From the NCBI GenBank assembly GCA_900754755.1, contig CAAEEC010000352.1, forward strand, positions 1 to 8,801: a DNA stretch of 8,801 bases. Direction: 5' to 3'. Shown piece by piece: positions 1 through 6,712 of the stretch. A model generated the notes under the pieces. It saw nothing but the letters and a program-made list of their open reading frames with translations, had not been told where the DNA came from and searched no databases. The translations under genes were made by a program, and so were the position numbers. The DNA is from Clostridia bacterium (lineage in GTDB: Bacteria > Bacillota > Clostridia > Christensenellales > Aristaeellaceae). Every line of letters starts with the position of its first letter. The first letter of the stretch is position 1.

Positions 1-309
1 CAGCGCCGCCGGAACGGATTCCACCACGCCCGCATGCACGTGCGGGCACTTGCTGGCGGCAATGTGAATGCCCATGCCGGTGCCGCAGAAGACCAGCGCG
101 CGCTCGAATTCGCCTTCGGCAATCATGCTGCCCACGCGCAGGCCAATGCGGTGGAACATTAGGTCCGTATCCTCCGTGTTCGGGTCGGTGACGCCCACAT
201 CGGTGATTTCCCAGCCCTTTTTGCGCAGATGGGCGCACACGGCTTCCTTCAGGGGATAGCCCGCGAAATCCGCGCCGACCAAAATTTGTTTGTCTTTCAC
301 CATTTTCAT
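1..309 (-). CDS. RpiB/LacA/LacB-family sugar-phosphate isomerase, 3' end cut off by the window
   Basis: The first 103 codons are present and the frame is open to base 1. The family (ribose-5-phosphate isomerase B, galactose-6-phosphate isomerase subunits) interconverts aldose and ketose phosphates in the cytoplasm. Visible signatures are an N-terminal strand ILVGAD (residues 9-14), LKEAV (20-24) and the catalytic-loop motif FCGTGMG (74-80) followed by IAASK (83-87); C75 is the expected catalytic cysteine. In RpiB the first motif is normally D-H-A-G, but here it reads D14-F15-A16-G17, so a phosphate-binding histidine is lost. The later stretch usually reading V-H-D is V96-E97-S98. These changes point to a divergent subgroup whose substrate may not be ribose-5-phosphate. 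ATG at 309 was chosen because AAGGAGG (324-318) lies 8 bases upstream; the in-frame ATG at 303 is 14 bases away. The gene has its own promoter and is not cotranscribed by necessity with malQ. Confidence 0.85.
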   Translation of the reverse strand, partial: MKMVKDKQILVGADFAGYPLKEAVCAHLRKKGWEITDVGVTDPNTEDTDLMFHRIGLRVGSMIAEGEFERALVFCGTGMGIHIAASKCPHVHAGVVESVPAAL

Positions 310-317
310 AATTTTTG

Positions 318-324
318 CCTCCTT
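318..324 (-). promoter_or_regulatory. Ribosome binding site of the isomerase gene
   Basis: AAGGAGG on the minus strand is a near-perfect anti-16S match, 8 bases before ATG 309. It decides the start against the second ATG two codons downstream. A small 5-bp stem (327-331 pairing with 339-343, A/T-rich 7-base loop) sits immediately upstream and could modulate access, but it is short. Confidence 0.85.
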
Positions 325-365
325 GCCCGGCAAAAAACGCCGGCTTATTGTGCCATTCTTATATA

Positions 366-400
366 CGCTGGCAAGGGACAACGTCCGAGGGGTGCCAGCG
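366..400 (-). promoter_or_regulatory. Stem-loop at the 5' end of the isomerase mRNA, or operator inverted repeat
   Basis: CGCTGGCA (366-373) and TGCCAGCG (393-400) form a perfect 8-bp stem around a 19-base loop that itself holds a GGAC/GTCC mini-stem (376-379 with 383-386). With the -10 box at 414-409, transcription should begin near base 402, so the stem would be almost the first thing transcribed. It may be an mRNA-stabilising 5' hairpin or a DNA operator just downstream of the start site. The sequence cannot tell these apart. Confidence 0.5.
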
Positions 401-408
401 ACAATTGC

Positions 409-437
409 ATTATACCACACTTCCTGCGAAAATCCAA
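409..437 (-). promoter_or_regulatory. Sigma-A promoter with extended -10 box for the isomerase gene
   Basis: On the minus strand, TTGGAT (437-432) is separated by 17 bases from a perfect TATAAT (414-409), preceded by TGG so that it forms an extended -10 (TGnTATAAT). The predicted start is near 402, giving a leader of roughly 92 bases before ATG 309. The -35 is imperfect, which the extended -10 compensates for. Confidence 0.8.
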
Positions 438-485
438 TGGAATCTAGGGATTTTCTTGCGAGGGAGAGCGGCTGGCACATAACGG

Positions 486-516
486 AATTCGCCGCGGAGT
501 TTTTCTGCGGCGAATT
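486..516. terminator. Hairpin downstream of malQ, possible terminator
   Basis: AATTCGCCGC (486-495) pairs perfectly with GCGGCGAATT (507-516) around an 11-base loop. It starts 16 bases after the malQ stop, where a terminator for the glgP-malQ operon is expected. The base composition is awkward, though: a T-rich run follows the stem on the plus strand (TTTTCATTTTG), while on the minus strand the stem is followed by CCGTTATG with no U-tract. It may be a weak or factor-assisted 3' end for malQ, or a processing/stability hairpin. Confidence 0.5.
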
Positions 517-532
517 TTCATTTTGATAGAGC

Positions 533-1999
533 CTATTTCCGATGCGCCTTATGTAGCATGCGGCCATACCATTGCAACCGGCGGCGCAGCGCGTCCAGGG
601 CGCTGTTTCCCGCGAGTTTCCACTCCCAATTGGGCGACCCTACGGTGCCGGGCGTGTTCAACCGGGCGGAATCGTCGTATTCCAGCAGGTCTTGCGCGGG
701 GATGACCGCCAATCGCGCGCGGTCGTCCAGCGCGTAGCGCACAAAGCGCGAGGGAAGGGAGCCAAACCAGTATCCGCCGCGGCGCAGCGCGCGATAGAGC
801 GCGATGCGCTCCCTGGACGTGCGCGATTGACAATAGCCGCGCATGGTCTGATTGTCGTGCGTGCCCGTGTAAATGACGGTGTTTTCCTTTTCATCCGCTG
901 TGTGCGCGATGGGCTGGCCGGGCTGGATGCAAAATTGCACGATTTTCATGCCCATCAAGCCGTAATGGTCGCGCAGCGCATGCACCTCTGGACGCAAATC
1001 GCCCAAATCTTCGGCCACAATGGTTGCGCCGGGCAGCGCTTCGCGCACGCGGTCGAAGAAGGCATAGCCGGGCGCTTCCACCCATTCGCCAATTTCCGCC
1101 GTGGGGCAACTGGCGGGGATCTTCCAATAGGTATCGAACGCGCGGAAATGGTCGATGCGGATGATGTCGAACAGCACGCTGCTGTAGCGCAGCCGTTCCA
1201 GCCAGAAGGCGAAGTCCGTCTTTTCTATGTGCGCCCAGTTGTAAATCGGATTGCCCCAGCGCTGGCCCGTCTTGCTGAAATAATCCGGCGGCACGCCCGC
1301 GATATATGTGGGTTGCCCCGCTTCATCGAGCAGGAAATTGGCCTTGCCCGCCCACACATCCTGCGAATCGATGCCCACATAAAAGGGAATATCGCCCATC
1401 ACGTGGATACCGGCCAGGTTGGCGGCTTCTTTTAGCGCCGACCATTGCTGGAAAAACGCGTATTGCAAAAACATTTCGTAGCGAATGTCTTCTTCATAGT
1501 CGTCCAGCAGCAAGGCGGGATCCTCGGGATAGTATTTCATGGCGTCGGGCCATTCGTTCCAGCAGCGCATGCCATTGTGCTTTTTGAATGTGGCAAAAAT
1601 GGCATATTCGCGCACCCACGCTTGCCCTACGAACACGGCGTAGGCTTCGTCGGGCTGGAAGCGGGCGAAGGCTTCGCGCAAATAGGGTTCCTTGAATGCG
1701 CGCACGGCTTCGTAGTCCACGCGCGGCTCGTTTTCGCGGAAAGCGGGCGCCTGAACGCCCAAATCGTCCAGGCTGAGATAAATGGGATCGCCCGCAAAAG
1801 AAGAATAGGGCTGATAGGGCGAATTGCCAAAGCCCAGGGGATTGAGCGGCAGAATTTGCCATACGCGCACGCCGGCATGGGCCAGCATGGCAACCAACGC
1901 GCGCGCGGTTTCGCCCATGTCGCCAATGCCGTGCCTGGATGGCAAGGCGGACAGGGGCAGCAGCAGGCCTGCCTGCCGTGCGGAGAGGATATCCGCCAT
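533..1999 (-). CDS. malQ: 4-alpha-glucanotransferase (amylomaltase, GH77)
   Basis: Cytoplasmic disproportionating enzyme that transfers maltosyl and longer units between alpha-1,4-glucans, releasing glucose and making longer chains for phosphorylase. The 488 residues match the usual bacterial length (about 500). GH77 landmarks are in order: GLLLPLSALPSRHGIG near the N-terminus (11-26), WQILPLNP (47-54), SPYQPYSSFAGDP (60-72), GDIPFYVGIDSQDVW (202-216), PPDYFSKTGQRWGNP (237-251), RIDHFRAF (281-288) with nucleophile D283, AEDLG (329-333) with acid/base E330, and GTHDN (379-383) with D382. The C-terminal YDDSARLNTPGTV (441-453) is also typical. All catalytic residues are intact. The start follows GGGAGG, and the gap to the glgP stop is 15 bases, so the two are very probably cotranscribed and perhaps translationally coupled. 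No signal peptide is present. Confidence 0.97.
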   Translation of the reverse strand: MADILSARQAGLLLPLSALPSRHGIGDMGETARALVAMLAHAGVRVWQILPLNPLGFGNSPYQPYSSFAGDPIYLSLDDLGVQAPAFRENEPRVDYEAVRAFKEPYLREAFARFQPDEAYAVFVGQAWVREYAIFATFKKHNGMRCWNEWPDAMKYYPEDPALLLDDYEEDIRYEMFLQYAFFQQWSALKEAANLAGIHVMGDIPFYVGIDSQDVWAGKANFLLDEAGQPTYIAGVPPDYFSKTGQRWGNPIYNWAHIEKTDFAFWLERLRYSSVLFDIIRIDHFRAFDTYWKIPASCPTAEIGEWVEAPGYAFFDRVREALPGATIVAEDLGDLRPEVHALRDHYGLMGMKIVQFCIQPGQPIAHTADEKENTVIYTGTHDNQTMRGYCQSRTSRERIALYRALRRGGYWFGSLPSRFVRYALDDRARLAVIPAQDLLEYDDSARLNTPGTVGSPNWEWKLAGNSALDALRRRLQWYGRMLHKAHRK

Positions 2000-2014
2000 G
2001 GTGCGCCTCCCTTC

Positions 2015-4243
2015 TTACAGGTGCCAGATATCGGCGTTGTACTGTGCGATGGTGCGGTCGGAGGAGAAGAAACCGGCGTTCGCGGTGTTCACCAGCATCT
2101 TTCCCGCCCAAGCGGAGCGGTCTTCATAATCGCAAAGCACGCGCTCCTTTTTTTCGATATAGGCGCGCAGATCGAGAAGCGCCATGAACCAGTCCTTGCC
2201 GACAATATCCTTGTACAGCCGCGCGAGGCAAATGGGATCGCCAATGCGCAGGAGCGGCTTGGAGAGGATGAAGTCCACCAGCGTTTCCACCAGCGGATCG
2301 CTCTCGTAGATCTCCCGGGAACAATAGGAATGTTCCGCATAGCGGCGGATGACCTCGTCGCTGGATTTGCCAAAGATATAGATGTTTTCCGGGCCTACCA
2401 GTTGGCTGATTTCCACGTTCGCGCCGTCCATGGTGCCCAGCGTTACCGCGCCATTGAGCATGAATTTCATGTTGCCCGTACCGCTGGCCTCTTTGGAAGC
2501 CAGGGAAATCTGCTCGGAGATGTCGCACGCGGGGATTAGACGCTCGGCCCAGGTGACATTGTAATTTTCCACCATGGTGATGTTCAGCCAGGGACTCACT
2601 TGCTTGTCCTCGCGGATCAACTTGGCAAGGCACAGGATGAGATGGATGATGTCCTTGGCCAGGATATAGGCGGGCGCGGCTTTGGCGCCAAACAAGAGCG
2701 TGATGGGTCGCGCAGGCCGCTTTCCGGCCTTGATTTCCAGGTATTTGTAAATGGCGTACAGCGCGTTCATCTGCTGGCGCTTGTATTCGTGCAGGCGCTT
2801 GATCTGGATATCGAAAACCGCATCCGCGTCCAGGGATAGCGCGGCGGCCAGCGCGCGTTTGTTCGACGCCTTGATGGATAGCATGGCCTCGCGCGCCGCC
2901 GCGTCGTCTTTATAGGCGAGCAACTTTTTGAGCTCGTTTGCGTCGCGCTTCCAGCCCTCGCCGATGAGCGAGGTGATCCATTCGCTCAGGGCGGGATTGC
3001 AGGCCATCAGCCAGCGCCGGAAGGTGATGCCGTTGGTCTTGTTGTTGAATTTGCCGGGGTAGATCGCGTAAAAAGGCGCGAGTTCCGATTTTTCCAAAAT
3101 TTGCGTGTGCAGCGCCGCTACGCCGTTCACGCTGAAGCCATAGTGGATATCCATGTGCGCCATATGCACGCGATTTTCCGCATCGATGATTGCCACGCGC
3201 GGATCGGGATGCGCCGCCTTCGCGCGCGCGTCCAGCAGTTCGAGGATGGGCACCAGGTGCGGCACCACTTCTTGCAGATAGTCCATGGGCCAGGTTTCCA
3301 GGGCTTCGGCCAGGATGGTGTGGTTCGTGTAAGCGCAGGTTTGCGAGACGATGCCGATGGCTTCATCCACGGAAATCCCTTCGGCGGTGAGCAGGCGGAT
3401 CAGTTCCGGAATCACCAGGGAAGGATGCGTGTCGTTGATCTGGATGGCTACATGCTTGTGCAGATCCTTGAGCGCAAAGCCGCGTTCGCGGGTTTCCTTC
3501 AAGATGAGCTGGGCGGCGTTGCTCACCATAAAATACTGCTGGTAAATGCGCAAAAGCTGGCCCGCGCGGTCGCTATCGTCGGGATAGAGGAAGAGCGTGA
3601 GGTTGTGCGCGATATCGCGCTTATCGAAATCGATGCCATTTTGCACGATCGATTCGTCCACGGTGGTCAAATCGAACAGGTGCAGCCGGTTCGCGCCCGC
3701 GCCATACCCCACGATCGCAATATCGTACATCTTGGAAGTGAGGGTGAAACCGTCGAAAGGCACGGCGAAGGAAACGCCGGTGTCCTCCAGCCAACTCGCG
3801 CCGTCCATCCACGGGTTGGGGTATTCGCATTGCTTTTCTTGTTCAAAGCGCTGGCGAAACAGGCCAAAATGGTAATTCAAGCCCACGCCGTCGCCCGGCA
3901 GGCCCAGCGTGGCGATGGAATCCAGAAAGCACGCGGCCAAGCGGCCCAGGCCGCCATTGCCCAGCGACGGTTCGCATTCGCACTCTTCCACTTCCGCAAG
4001 CGATTTTCCAGCGGAAGCGAGCGCGGCGGCCACTTCCTCGCGCAGGCCGAGGCTGATCAGGTTGTTGCTCATCAACTTGCCCAGCAGAAATTCCGCGGAA
4101 ATATAATAGAGCCGGCGGTCGCCTTGGCAAACCGGGCGGTCTTGCGCCTTTTCTTTCACCAGGGCTTGGAGCGCGGCATAGATTTCCGCGTTGGAACATT
4201 CGGCGATGGGCTTTCCGGCGAGGCGGTTTAGAAGTTCGAGCAT
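2015..4243 (-). CDS. glgP: Glycogen/starch/maltodextrin phosphorylase (GT35)
   Basis: Pyridoxal-phosphate enzyme that cleaves terminal alpha-1,4-glucose units with phosphate to give glucose-1-phosphate, in the cytoplasm. Recognisable blocks are [17 protein letters not shown] (46-62), [16 protein letters not shown] (94-109), a substrate loop QINDTHPSL (268-276), [12 protein letters not shown] (401-412), [14 protein letters not shown] (477-490), MVENYNV (557-563) and [14 protein letters not shown] (585-598), in which K593 is the lysine that binds PLP. The 742 residues are shorter than the roughly 800 of the E. coli enzymes. The shortfall lies largely at the N-terminus, ahead of the YYISAEF block, consistent with a compact clostridial-type form. 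First gene of a two-gene operon with malQ, under the promoter at 4436-4409. ATG 4243 has a moderate AAGGA site 12 bases upstream. It could serve glycogen breakdown or imported maltodextrin; the sequence does not decide. Confidence 0.97.
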   Translation of the reverse strand: MLELLNRLAGKPIAECSNAEIYAALQALVKEKAQDRPVCQGDRRLYYISAEFLLGKLMSNNLISLGLREEVAAALASAGKSLAEVEECECEPSLGNGGLGRLAACFLDSIATLGLPGDGVGLNYHFGLFRQRFEQEKQCEYPNPWMDGASWLEDTGVSFAVPFDGFTLTSKMYDIAIVGYGAGANRLHLFDLTTVDESIVQNGIDFDKRDIAHNLTLFLYPDDSDRAGQLLRIYQQYFMVSNAAQLILKETRERGFALKDLHKHVAIQINDTHPSLVIPELIRLLTAEGISVDEAIGIVSQTCAYTNHTILAEALETWPMDYLQEVVPHLVPILELLDARAKAAHPDPRVAIIDAENRVHMAHMDIHYGFSVNGVAALHTQILEKSELAPFYAIYPGKFNNKTNGITFRRWLMACNPALSEWITSLIGEGWKRDANELKKLLAYKDDAAAREAMLSIKASNKRALAAALSLDADAVFDIQIKRLHEYKRQQMNALYAIYKYLEIKAGKRPARPITLLFGAKAAPAYILAKDIIHLILCLAKLIREDKQVSPWLNITMVENYNVTWAERLIPACDISEQISLASKEASGTGNMKFMLNGAVTLGTMDGANVEISQLVGPENIYIFGKSSDEVIRRYAEHSYCSREIYESDPLVETLVDFILSKPLLRIGDPICLARLYKDIVGKDWFMALLDLRAYIEKKERVLCDYEDRSAWAGKMLVNTANAGFFSSDRTIAQYNADIWHL

Positions 4244-4408
4244 GAGCGAATACCATCCTTTCCAAAAACGGTGTGGCGCGTTGGGCGAAAATGGGCGGCG
4301 CGAGCCAGAGGCAGGGCGCGCCTATTTCGCGAAAAGCATTCTCGCACCGCTCTCTCAGAAAGGCCCGGAAGGCAGACAGCGGGTTGAGCTATCAAAGAAG
4401 ATACGTTT

Positions 4409-4436
4409 ATTATACCACAGTTTTACAGGGAATCAA
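4409..4436 (-). promoter_or_regulatory. Sigma-A promoter with extended -10 box for glgP-malQ
   Basis: Minus-strand TTGATT (4436-4431), a 16-base spacer and a perfect TATAAT (4414-4409). TGG directly before the -10 makes it an extended -10 element. The expected start is near 4402, leaving about 160 bases of leader before the glgP ATG. The 11 bases TGTGGTATAAT are identical to those of the isomerase promoter at 419-409. Confidence 0.82.
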
Positions 4437-4484
4437 GGGTAAAGAAAGAAAATGGCCGGACAATTTCCAAAATGCCGCCAAAGG

Positions 4485-4496
4485 ATGCCGCGGCAT
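4485..4496. promoter_or_regulatory. Perfect 12-bp palindrome upstream of the glgP promoter, candidate operator
   Basis: ATGCCGCGGCAT is fully self-complementary and centred about 54 bases upstream of the nearest edge of the -35 box. A second copy of its left arm, ATGCCGC, occurs at 4472-4478. Position and symmetry suit an activator or repressor site, but a 12-bp GC-rich palindrome can arise by chance and no regulator gene is in the window. Confidence 0.3.
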
Positions 4497-4507
4497 GGAT
4501 AAGTGGG

Positions 4508-4552
4508 AAAAAGCAAATTGGCTCCCGCCGCATAGGTTTGCGCGGCGGGAGC
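4508..4552 (-). terminator. Intrinsic terminator of the permease-GH13 operon
   Basis: An 11-bp perfect GC-rich stem, GCTCCCGCCGC (4552-4542 read on the minus strand, pairing with 4531-4521), with a 10-base loop. It is followed on the minus strand by CAATTTGCTTTTT. It begins 9 bases after the stop codon of the GH13 gene. The T-tract is interrupted by GC, but the stem strength and position make this a confident rho-independent terminator. Confidence 0.88.
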
Positions 4553-4561
4553 GGTTTGGGG

Positions 4562-6700
4562 TTATGATGGTTGGATGCTGATATCCCATACCAAGGCGTC
4601 GCAGGGCTGGAGGGAAAGGGAAAATTGGTTTCCCGCAAAGGAAATGCTGGAACGTCCGCACAGCCGCTCTGTGGCGCGATAATGGCCTTCGGCCACGGGC
4701 AGGCGCAGAGTTATGGTCTTGGCGCGGTTTTCCAAATTTCCCACGTAAACGCGCAGCGCGGAACCATGCCGCCATGCCACGACGGCGGTTTTGGGGTCAT
4801 CCGCCGTAGCGCCCGTATAGTCGCATTCGCCTTGCGCCATGATCGGCTCCCGGCAAAGCGCGGCAAGCTGGGAATAGAAGGCTTCGTTCCCTTTTTGCGC
4901 GCCGTACAAACTCATTAGCGCGCCGTCCATAAAGTTCATCAAGGCAAAGAGCACGCGGTGCATCTGCGGGCCGTAAGCTTCGTAATTGTATTGTCCGCCC
5001 ATAAAGCCGCACCATTCCGCGGAATCGTGAGAATCCGTTTGGAACACGATGGTCATTCCCTTGGGGGAAGTGGCGCGCAGTTCTTCCAGCCAGCGGGCGG
5101 CGTCTGGCCAAGAGAGCGTTCCCTGCGAGAGCAGGTTTTGCGTTGCCGCGGGGCCGCCTCGGGGATCGACGATGGGCGTAAGCGCGGGGAAGAGCCAATG
5201 GGTATCGTAATTGTAGCGGTACTCGTGGCCCTTGGCGGCATAAGGGCCGTTGGCTTCGGTATAGAAAAACGCGTGGGGATATTTTGCGCGCACGCGTGGG
5301 GCGATTTCGTCCATCATGCGCATGCCGGCCAGCACGGATTCATAGGGCTGGCGCGGGCAGCGATCGTCCCAGTTGGGCGTTTCGCTCCACATTTGCGCGT
5401 CCAGTCGGAACCCATCCACGTGCATGGTTTCGATATAGCTTAGCATGCAATCGCCGATGTGCCGCTGGTATTCCGGATTTCCCAGATCAAAAGAGCGCGT
5501 GTAGGTTCGGGCGTATGCTCCGCTTTCGTGGCGCATGAACCAACTCGGGCACGCGTCCAGATAGGGGGAGCGCGGCAGGCCCAGCGCTGGATCGTATTCC
5601 AGAGGGCCGTGGAACACCATGTCCGCAATCACCTTCATGCCCAGCGCGTGCGCGGCGTCCGCGACGCGGCGCACGCCATCCTGGCTGCCATAGGTGGCGT
5701 TGGCGTCCGCCAGATGAAAGACGGAATAGCTGGGGAAAGGCATTTTGGGCATGATTTCAATGGCGTTGAAGCCGAGATCGTGGATTTCCTGCAAGCGCGC
5801 GAGCACTTGGTCGTAATCCTCAAAAAGCGTGCGGCCAGATTTGGAACCCACATACAACTCGCAAATGCGCAATGCGCGCCGGGCGGGCACATTTTCCCTG
5901 CGCTCCCATCCATAGGACTGGAAAGCGCGTGTGAAGCGCTTCACGCAGGCCAGCCGCGTTCCTTTTGCCGCGCCAAAATAGAAGTCCCCCAGCGACTGCC
6001 GGTCGCCCGCGCGCATCCACCGCGCGCAGTGTACGCGGCCATCGCGGCGCAACGTGGCGGCGTGCGACCAGCTTTCGGTATAGAAGGGGAACATTTCACT
6101 GGTGTGCCATGTACACACGGCATACGCTTCTTCGGGGTCGTATAGTCCCAGGAAACCGGGGCGGTATGCCGGGGCGTGGTCGCCGAAAAGGCCGCGCGCG
6201 AGCAATTCTCTATGGCGGTAAGCGCCGATGGGGCGGTTGAGATCCAACGGTTCGGCAAGGTTCATGGTATATCCCGGGCAAAAGGGTTGGGCGCGCGAGA
6301 GAAGCGCCTCGCAGCCCGTTTCCGTGCGCCAGTTCAGCCAACGCAGGCGGCGCGGTTCTTGGCCCGTATAGCCAATTTCCATGCGCATGCGCAGCCAATC
6401 CGCCTGCGGCGTCCAGTGGGACGTGAGCGAAAACCCTTCTCCGAGATCAATGGCGAGGGAAAGCGTTTCACCCTCTAGGCGGGCTTCCAACATGGATGTG
6501 CTCTTTGCGCCAATTTCGTCGTACAATTCGATGTTGTGCATTTGCCGCTGGTCGTTTCGCGCGCTGTGGCCGTCCACGGCCAAGGTAAACATGGGCGCGC
6601 TCTGCTCAACGACGCGCATCCCATTTTTTTCCATGCGGCATACGTTGCCGCGCAAGGGATCGATGGCGATGAGCCATTCTCCCAACTGATATTGTTGCAT
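4562..6700 (-). CDS. GH13-type (alpha-amylase family) glycoside hydrolase with long N-terminal domain
   Basis: Likely cleaves or rearranges an alpha-glucoside in the cytoplasm: there is no signal peptide or membrane segment in 712 residues. Residues 1 to about 275 look like a beta-rich domain without a family name I can give. From about 280 a TIM barrel begins (LGFNAIEIMP, 309-318). GH13 regions seen: region I IADMVFHG (358-365), region II VDGFRLDA (428-435) with nucleophile D434, region III FFYTEAN (478-484) with acid/base E482, and region IV FQTDSHDS (553-560) with D559. A short beta-rich tail (about 635-712) fits the usual C-terminal domain. The catalytic triad is intact, but region I lacks the usual N-H (it has H364-G365) and region IV has S557 for the usual N, so the subfamily and substrate are uncertain. 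It is third in the transporter operon and its ribosome site overlaps the upstream stop, so it probably acts on the imported sugar. Branched or non-maltose substrates remain possible. Confidence 0.85.
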   Translation of the reverse strand: MQQYQLGEWLIAIDPLRGNVCRMEKNGMRVVEQSAPMFTLAVDGHSARNDQRQMHNIELYDEIGAKSTSMLEARLEGETLSLAIDLGEGFSLTSHWTPQADWLRMRMEIGYTGQEPRRLRWLNWRTETGCEALLSRAQPFCPGYTMNLAEPLDLNRPIGAYRHRELLARGLFGDHAPAYRPGFLGLYDPEEAYAVCTWHTSEMFPFYTESWSHAATLRRDGRVHCARWMRAGDRQSLGDFYFGAAKGTRLACVKRFTRAFQSYGWERRENVPARRALRICELYVGSKSGRTLFEDYDQVLARLQEIHDLGFNAIEIMPKMPFPSYSVFHLADANATYGSQDGVRRVADAAHALGMKVIADMVFHGPLEYDPALGLPRSPYLDACPSWFMRHESGAYARTYTRSFDLGNPEYQRHIGDCMLSYIETMHVDGFRLDAQMWSETPNWDDRCPRQPYESVLAGMRMMDEIAPRVRAKYPHAFFYTEANGPYAAKGHEYRYNYDTHWLFPALTPIVDPRGGPAATQNLLSQGTLSWPDAARWLEELRATSPKGMTIVFQTDSHDSAEWCGFMGGQYNYEAYGPQMHRVLFALMNFMDGALMSLYGAQKGNEAFYSQLAALCREPIMAQGECDYTGATADDPKTAVVAWRHGSALRVYVGNLENRAKTITLRLPVAEGHYRATERLCGRSSISFAGNQFSLSLQPCDALVWDISIQPS

Positions 6701-6705
6701 AGGCG

Positions 6706-6712
6706 CCTCCTA
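6706..6712 (-). promoter_or_regulatory. Ribosome binding site fused to the stop codon of the preceding permease
   Basis: The minus strand reads TAGGAGG: TAG (6712-6710) ends the permease and GGAGG (6710-6706) is the ribosome site of the GH13 gene, 5 bases before its ATG at 6700. This arrangement favours translational coupling and fixes the start. Confidence 0.8.

Larger units (their letters stand above)
4244..4561. other. 318-base intergenic regulatory region between the two operons
   Basis: No gene is supported here. Open frames that cross it continue into neighbouring genes out of frame and have no family likeness. In the direction of transcription it holds the terminator of the GH13 operon (4552-4508), a 12-bp palindrome (4496-4485), an extended -10 promoter (4436-4409), and then an untranslated leader of about 160 bases before glgP. 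The leader contains a GC-rich inverted repeat (4297-4302 with 4317-4322, 6 bp, with a GCC/GGC mini-stem inside the loop), which could form a small structured element. Confidence 0.75.

Noticed and set aside
229..526. Two short plus-strand open frames between malQ and the isomerase
   Set aside because: They cover the isomerase start, its promoter and its leader stem-loop in the opposite direction, and have no recognisable product.
572..1435. 287-codon plus-strand open frame opposite malQ
   Set aside because: Antisense shadow of the GH77 gene.
1445..2539. 364-codon open frame on the plus strand across the malQ-glgP junction
   Set aside because: Antisense to two well-supported genes and to their ribosome site; low-complexity translation without family likeness.
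3101..4231. 376-codon open frame on the plus strand opposite glgP
   Set aside because: It is fully antisense to a gene with unmistakable GT35 motifs; its translation has no recognisable domain and reflects the GC-rich codon use of the real gene.
4410..4775. Minus-strand open frame of 121 codons across the terminator region
   Set aside because: It overlaps the end of the GH13 gene in another frame and runs through the terminator and promoter; no family likeness.
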